Assembly (NCBI GenBank): GCA_964006375.1 | Contig: OZ023265.1 | Coordinates: 164,326,118-164,390,117 of the forward strand | Direction: 5' to 3' | DNA length: 64,000 nt | Source: Tillus elongatus | Taxonomy: Eukaryota > Arthropoda > Insecta > Coleoptera > Cleridae | Shown: piece after piece, positions 58,101 to 64,000 of the stretch | Layout of the letters: the number at the start of each line of letters is the position of its first letter | Numbering within the stretch: the first letter of the stretch is position 1 | The notes under the pieces: generated by a model | What the model saw: the letters and a program-made list of their open reading frames with translations, nothing else | Database searches by the model: none | What the model was told of the DNA's origin: nothing | Program-made: the position numbers and the translations under genes

Positions 58101-59991
58101 GAGCGTAATATAATTTACATGATCTAACAATTTCTTCCTCCTTTCTGGTGATGGGTTGTATACGCCATTTCGTCTTCCTTTTGGTGCCTCTACTCCATGT
58201 TGTCTTGCGGTTGCTTCCCCTGCTGAATAAGTTGACGAACTGTCTCGGCTTTGCTTGCAGAGCTCTTCCCACTCCACAAAATCCAGCCACGCCGACCCTG
58301 AGTCGTTTTGGAGTGCTTTACCATTGACCCTTGACTGAACTTGACCACGCAGCGGCCATTGGTTGGTTGTTACTATGTGCCCTGCGTGTACTTTCTTCCT
58401 CTTGAACTTCCATCTAAACATGTGCTTTCATTGGCGAACATGCACCTTATACCCATATACCTTGTACTATTGCTCTGTTCGTGAGCCCTCCATTTTTACT
58501 GGATGGCCCTTGTATACTGTGTGGCCTCTGCCCATTTTTGCTTGTCCTTGCTTCCAACCTCCATACTTCACCCCAGTGTGTGTAAATATCTGGGTGGTTA
58601 TACTTCTTACTGCTCTTACCTTATACCTCAACTGTTTCGTGGTTTCTTTCTTGGACGCATTGGTCAAACCATTAACTTTTACCCTTGATGTGGTCGCTGT
58701 TTGTTCCCCCCTTGGTTGACTCATCCAAAATTTGGGAATTTTCAGCTTGACAACCATTTTTGATTTGTTGCTGGACCATTTTCTATAAATTTCTTTATTT
58801 TCTATCTTCGTTTCTATAGGGATTTTTTCTATTTGTACTACTGCTTCTTGTAACTCTTTCTTCCCCTTTATCATTGATGCCTCAAAATTTGATAAATTGC
58901 TCTTTTTTCTTACATTAGTTTTCTTCGATGATGATTTGGCTCCAGATATGAGATTATCTGGATAATTTTTTAAATTAACTCTTTCCTGCTCGTCTTTGGC
59001 TTCTTTTATCATTGCTTAAATTTAAATTAAATATTTCTTGCTTGTTTTTGGCTTCTTCTACTTTTTTACTTAACTTTAAATTAAGTATTTCTTGCTTGTT
59101 TGTGGCTTCTTCTACTTCTGGTATCTCTTTACTTGAGTTTAAATTAAATATTTCTTGCTCGTTTTTGGCTTCTTTTACTTCTGGCATTTCTTTACTTAAA
59201 TTTAAATTCACTCTTTCATAATTGCTTCTTGCTTCTTCAACTTCTGGTATTTCTTTACTTAAATTTAAATTAAATTTTTCCTGCTTGTCTTTTAACGCTG
59301 TTTTTGCGTAGAGGTCCTCAACTGTTGAATCTATTGCCTTCTGGACTTGTTCTTGGAATGCTGTCCGTTCCTTGAACTTGCCTGTAAATATTAGTAATTT
59401 GACTGCTGGAAACTGTGAATAGCGGTCTGTTTGTTTGTTAATTTCCCTTTTCAGCTTGACTATGGCGTTATTATACCATTGGTTTAGCGTCAAATAAGAT
59501 TCATCCAGACTTTCTGATTCTGTTATTATTCTTATATCCATTATGTTGTCTTCAATTCTATCCCACTGCCTATCTAAATTTCCTATTATGATTTTATACT
59601 TGATCAGTATATCGCCGTCGTCAATTTTTTCTGCTTCTTCTAATTTCTACATAAATTGGTTTACCCGTAATTTTAGTTCTCTCGAACGTCTTGTGATTTT
59701 TTTTTGTTCCTCCATTGCTTCCTTAGTTTTATTTGATTTATTGTATATTTGCTTTATTGGAACTGACCTTCTTCTGGTACTGCCCTGGACGTTTTCTGTC
59801 CTGTATATTTGCTTTATTGGAACTGAACTTCTTCTGGTACTGCCCTGGACGTTTTCTGTCCTGTATATTTTCTTTATTGGAACTGACCTTCTTCTGGTAC
59901 TGATTATTTTCACTAAAATAAAGGGTATTTGGAGACTTGGGTTAAAGGATATTTGATAAGGTTTAAGTGAGCACTGTATTTTCACTGGCAC
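58083..59991 (-). pseudogene. BEL/Pao-like Gag-type gene with internal repeats
   Basis: One minus-strand frame of about 635 codons, broken by two UAG, one UGA and one frameshift near 59010. Order: three 20-residue repeats (SVPIKQIYRTENVQGST; 60-bp DNA units at 59745-59910), a basic/coiled stretch EAMEEQKKITRRSRELKLRV, EKIDDGDILIKYKIIIGNLD and LNQWYNNAIVKLKREINK. Then come FPAVKLLIFTGKF and AFQEQVQKAIDSTVEDLYAK, four to five coiled repeats of the type NLNLSKEIPEVEEA, and a Lys/Arg-rich tail. The N-terminal third and the LP.V.LP.FTG.F-like motif resemble BEL/Pao Gag. No protease, RT or integrase follows, so it is at best a Gag-only or deleted element. Function otherwise unknown. Confidence 0.5.
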
Positions 59992-59999
59992 TGGTTCTT

Positions 60000-60110
60000 T
60001 TTCGTCGAAGGACTTATTCTTCGACTACCCTTGGCTTCGAAGGACCATGTTTAGGTTCTGCCCTCGAAGGACCATGTTTAAGGGAGCGTAGGATATTTGG
60101 AGGATAAAAT
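60000..60110 (-). other. Probable leader of the Gag-like gene
   Basis: Minus strand: AACATGGTCCTTCGAGGGC and AACATGGTCCTTCGAAGCC in tandem, then TAGTCGAAGAATAAGTCC. A repeated GGTCCTTCGA leader fits a BEL-like element but is not proof. Confidence 0.35.
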
Positions 60111-61540
60111 TCCCGAACTAGGCACATATATAGACATAGGTAACAGAATAATGTAAACTATATAAAATCACAAAACTGAACAGTAATATTATTAATTAAC
60201 AAACATTGAACTTACGTAGATTGTGACATGATGACTATTAATTCAACAATCTTTATGTTTACATAATTAAATTATAAGTATCGCGGCGTTATATCTGAAG
60301 CAATCTACAATTAAGCGTCTACATTGTAAAACAGTATTTAACTAACTGATTCCTTGCTTACTAAAATTGATCTCTCTTATATTTACAAAACAATAACACT
60401 TATGCGCTGACTGCAACATTTCTGTATATCTTGCAAATTTACATGTTTATTGTTTACCTACTGAATGTGATATTTTCAATGTCAATCGATTCAATGCTGA
60501 CCTCTAATTAATTGCAATATTTACAATCCTTGCTTAAAGAATTAAACTGAACTACTATTAACTATTATTTTGGTGTTTTTAACAATTATGTTTGTACGTT
60601 TATTACGGCCCTTCTGGAGACATATCCTGTTCTCTGAACAGCCTCTTTGCTAGACTTTATAATGAACTTTCCCTAAATTATCGTTTTTCTAAATTTAATG
60701 GCATAATTTTTTGTCACATTAAATATTTGATAACTTGAGGTTGACGTTGAAGAAACAAAACAGAAAGAAACCTAACGTAAACATTAAGTCAGTTACGTTG
60801 TAGGTTCAGGGTATCTCTTTTTATCTCGCCGAGTTATAGACGCACAATATACGATTTTAAACTTTGAAAAAGCATAATTTGGTTTTAAGTCTCTATCAAT
60901 CTCTCAGTGCATATAGGGACTTGACTAATATCATTAAAAGACATGATTTATAAGACAGGAATGACATGTAATAAAGACACTATAATCGTCACAGAAATAA
61001 TCGGCTGAAATCCAGGGCATTTTATGACCTCGAGCCCTACAAGAAGGCAACACTCTACATAAATCACTGATCTAATTAATAATCACCTTACACACTACAC
61101 GACCATTATTAATTAGTTCGCTCAAAAACAAATGAGTGTGCATTATTCACAAGGCCTACTGCCTGTGTCTATCTCTGCCTTCTTTCACGACATGGCAGAA
61201 TAAACAATAAATAATGCTGTGATATTGTGTGATCGTGATCAGGGAACATTTTTCTGTGGCTTCGCGAACGGTTCGGAGGTTATTAATTGTGTTCTACATT
61301 CTTTACGTGCCCGGTTTGATATGACATAGAAAATATAGCGCGGGATAGACTGAAAATATCCCTGGAAATATCACTGTTAAAGATCAAAGCACACAATTAA
61401 AATACAAAGCACCCTAAACAAATGTTTCATTTGAATTGTTTTGTCGCTGCGTCATGAATTATTCGAAAGGTGCCTAGTTGATTTAATTGTGAGCTGTTTA
61501 TATCTCAATTTTTCTGAATAATTCTGATCTTTTATAGTAA
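60111..61540. other. No recognisable feature
   Basis: AT-rich, no open frame worth calling. Might include an LTR of the Gag-like element, but I find no second copy to define it. Confidence 0.35.
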
Positions 61541-62284
61541 TCTTAATTTTATATAATAATAATAGTAATAACAAGCCTTTATTTGAGACATCAGTATACA
61601 GTAATGATACAAAAAAAATCCTAACCCTACAAACAAAAGCTACCCACAAATTAAGTGGTCTTGCCACTTGTGTTAGTATTAGTAGTAGCAGTGGTGGGAA
61701 GGCCAACGCCATGCAAGTAGGTCACCATGGGCATTTTTTGCCAACCCCAGCAACCAAAAGCCTCGCATTCGCACAGGTAGTGGCAGGACGTTTCCTCATC
61801 CTCGCCGCATTCCTGGAAAATGGGATCCCTCTCTACGCCTATCAATGTGAGGTGTCTTCTAAGGGCGCAGTGGCCTGTGAGCACCCCAAGGATGCGGCGA
61901 ATCATAGGTCGACTCCTTCCGAGTAACCAGACAGCTTTGTCTCTCTCCTGCCCCTCCACGAAATCCCTCGCCTGCCTGCAGCCACCAACCGACCCCCAGT
62001 GCCTCTTCATTGCTTCCTCGGTCCACCTGTCTAAGGCGACAGAGACCGTCTTCCTACTTATACCCATCGCCGGCTCCGGGCCACAGAACGGCAGCCGGGA
62101 ACCGAGCCTTGCGAGATTATTCGCCACCTCATTGCCCGCCAGGCCACAGTGTCCCGGAACCCACACTACTTGTACATCCTTTGTCCTGGCTAGTCCCCTG
62201 AGGGCGTCAGCGCACTCCTGAACTAGTGTAGACCTGATTTGGTCGCGCCGACTGCCCGGAGGACTGCCTGGCTATCCGAGCAGC
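61541..62284 (-). pseudogene. R1/LOA-type LINE 3' fragment with RNase H end
   Basis: Minus strand: an RNase H C-terminal motif (WVPGHCGLAGNEVANNLARL) and GSRLPFCGPEPAMGISRK. This is followed by VSVALDRWTEEAMKRHWGSV, GGCRQARDFVEG, ILGVLTGHCALRRHLTLIGV and a cysteine/histidine cluster (CGEDEETSCHYLCEC). The frame is open for 171 codons to 61651. The 3' end is AAATAAAGGCTTG with a (TAA/TAG)n tail. The 5' boundary at 62284 cuts within RNase H. Same family as 10.7-12.6 kb and better preserved over the shared part. Confidence 0.82.
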
Positions 62285-62309
62285 CACTTGTGTTTGTTTC
62301 GGGTCTAAC

Positions 62310-62516
62310 AATATATAACATATGACACGTAAACCACATAATAAGATATCTACACCTACAAAGTACTTATAACTATTCAACTAAAATATAACCATACAAT
62401 ACATGTTGCATAATAATATATAACATATGACACGTAAACCACGTAAACATAAGATATCTGCACCTATAAAGTACTTATAACTATTTAACTAGAATATAAA
62501 TATCCAATACACACAC
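62310..62516. repeat. Tandem duplication, period about 105 bp
   Basis: Two units share AATATATAACATATGACACG, TAAACCAC, ATAAGATATCT(A/G)CACCTA and AAAGTACTTATAACTATT. High identity suggests a recent duplication. A (CA)n patch follows at about 62505-62526. Confidence 0.8.
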
Positions 62517-62892
62517 TCACACACACGCAACAACAGAACGCCACATCCACTCTCAAGCTTGCACTCAAAATCATCCGTACTTCATCTTGCACTTACAGGA
62601 AAACACTTATTCTCACACTTAACATTCATTATATCATTTATTACAGCCCTTGGTGTACTAAATGAAAACATCTTCCATCTATTTTTAAAAATTCGTAAAC
62701 GTGGGCTTTGTTTCATCTGGAAACGAATTATAAGATTTGACACTAAGATCTTTGACCAATAGCTTTGCTTATTTTAGGAACAGTGATACCTCTTTTGTCA
62801 CGCATGTTGTAGGAATCAGTCTTTGGTCCATGAACAATTTGGTACTGATGACAAAACGTCACCGAAATTATCCAAGCTGGCATATAACTATT

Positions 62893-64000
62893 TATTTCAC
62901 GTACACAGAAAACCTATTCAGCCTCTCAAAAGCACTGGTTCTCTAAATCCTGTGACAAGGCCAGACTTGAAAAGGCCAAAGCTCACAAAACGCTTCTACA
63001 CAATCACAGTGAAGAAAACCGTCAAGCATTTAACGACGCAAGAAAGCGCTATGTCCGCATTCTTTCCGAGGCAAAAACTCGTTTAATAACCACATCAAAA
63101 ACAAAGTCCCCTCAAGCTCCAACGGCAGCAACCCCTTCTGGACTCTTACTAAATCTATTGGGAATAATTTCTGCAAGAGCGCGTTCCCACCTATTGTTTC
63201 AGGGGATGAAATTATTTCTATCGCCCTGGGCAAGGCTGAAATTTTTACCTCGTTGTTCGCCGACAATTATACTCTCAACCCACCTCCAAATGTTCAACCA
63301 ATAACAGAGTCCCCAATGTCGCGCATAAAATGATATGGATATCATTTTCAAAACTTAAAAGGTACGAAAGATACTCTCTTCTCTTAATACCAGGAAAGCC
63401 TCTGGCCTTGACGAGATCCCAGCAATTGTTCTCAAAAAATGCGCACCAGAACTTTCTCCTGTCCTGAATCGTCTGTTTCAGACATCTTACAATAGAGGCA
63501 TATTCCCTAGTAACTGGAAAACTGCTCGAGTACAACCCGTCCCCAAGAAATGATCCAAAGCGCTTCCTAGCAACAACAGGCCTATTTATCTCCTTTCAGT
63601 CGTCTCTAAAGTGATGGAAAATTATATAAACACCGAACTACTAAAATTTCTTGACAAACACAGTCTAATCCACGACAGGCACTATGGATTCCGTCAGCGC
63701 AGATCAACTGCCAACCTCCTTTCCTTTGTCACCCATTCCTGGAACAAGTCTATGCAACTACACGGTAAATCCCAGACTGTCGCTCTACACATATCCAAAG
63801 CATTCGAGCAGGTCTGGCACGCAGCGCTGCTTACTAAACTTCCGGCCTATGGCCTACCGCCAAAACTTTGTACCTGGACAGCAAATTTCCTCTCCAACCT
63901 GAGAATTTCTGTTGTCGTGGATGGCCACTCCTCTAAACTGTATCCAACTAATGCAGGAGTCTCTCAATGTTCCGCTTTAGCCCCTACTTTGTTTCTTCTC
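62893..64000 (+). pseudogene. Jockey/CR1-type LINE, pre-RT to motif B (copy 8, runs off window)
   Basis: Starts at CGTACACAGAAAACCTATTC (linker after the endonuclease) and reads ENRQAFNDARKRY, PFWTLTKSIGNNFCKSAFPP, SGLDEIPAIVLKKCAPEL, SYNRGIFPSNWKTARVQPVP and HYGFRQRRSTANLLSFVTHS. Motif A is altered (ALHISKAFEQVWHAALLTKL, losing the first catalytic Asp to His). It continues through VVVDGHSSKLYPTNAGVSQ to the window edge before YADD. Stops and frameshifts occur (for example the TGA after VPKK). The 3' part lies outside. Confidence 0.83.

Noticed and set aside
58363..58719. 118-codon plus-strand frame
   Set aside because: Antisense shadow of the Gag-like gene; hydrophobic composition results from the reverse of its Lys/Glu-rich codons.
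61820..62221. 133-codon plus-strand frame
   Set aside because: Antisense to the clear LINE RNase H/C-terminal coding sequence.

Overview
The window looks like a gene-poor, repeat-saturated stretch of a large animal genome, most likely an arthropod and probably an insect. That guess rests on the transposon mix: Jockey/CR1-type and R1/LOA-type LINEs, Penelope-like elements, tRNA-derived SINEs, Tc1/mariner, piggyBac and hAT DNA transposons, and a BEL/Pao-like Gag. The species cannot be named from this sequence. I see no intact host gene, no splice-consistent host exon series, no rRNA and no functional tRNA. Every protein-coding trace I recognise belongs to a transposable element and is broken by stops, frameshifts, deletions or nested insertions.

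Layout. 1-5.3 kb: a rearranged Penelope-like reverse transcriptase, then four head-to-tail copies of a composite repeat (modules A-C-B) that carries long (TA)n tracts. 6.1-6.85 kb: two direct 304-bp repeats, each holding a complete type I hammerhead ribozyme fold (a retrozyme-like unit). 8.2-8.6 kb: a SINE with a perfect 13-bp target duplication. 10.25-12.6 kb: a LINE 3' end and an RNase H-bearing LINE. 14.5-16.6 kb: the longest Jockey/CR1-type LINE copy. 16.6-18.7 kb: more composite repeats. 19.5-22 kb: an inverted LINE copy, an A-module end and a Penelope fragment. 22.75-24.25 kb: a mariner relic with a large inverted duplication. 25.4-27.8 kb: a second perfect SINE and a hAT-type element with a perfect 8-bp target duplication, itself invaded by the composite repeat. 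28.2-30.6 kb: composite repeat plus a fuller mariner transposase with a hammerhead-like insert. 30.9-37 kb: composite repeats in both orientations. 37.1-40.8 kb: a piggyBac transposase split by about 1.9 kb of foreign DNA. 41.2-41.8 kb: inverted Penelope-like arms with a hammerhead-like fold. 42.4-43.8, 48.5-49.1, 50.3-52.4, 57-57.8 and 62.9-64 kb: further LINE copies. 53.6-54.7 kb: a hAT-type element whose insertion is supported by a paralogous empty site. 58.1-60.1 kb: a repeat-rich Gag-like gene. 60.1-62.3 kb: unassigned DNA, then a second RNase H LINE fragment.

How the parts fit. LINE copies probably supplied the machinery that moved the SINEs. The Penelope fragments and the hammerhead folds fit the published association of small type I hammerheads with Penelope-like elements and retrozymes. 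Most of the 18 long (TA)n tracts lie at fixed positions inside transposon families, so these microsatellites look like they spread with, or repeatedly grew within, mobile elements.

The most notable content is the tandem hammerhead pair at 6.28-6.65 kb, two related hammerhead-like folds at 29.6 and 41.3 kb, and a decayed relative at 18.7 kb. All folds and homologies were read by eye, so coordinates of diverged repeats are approximate.
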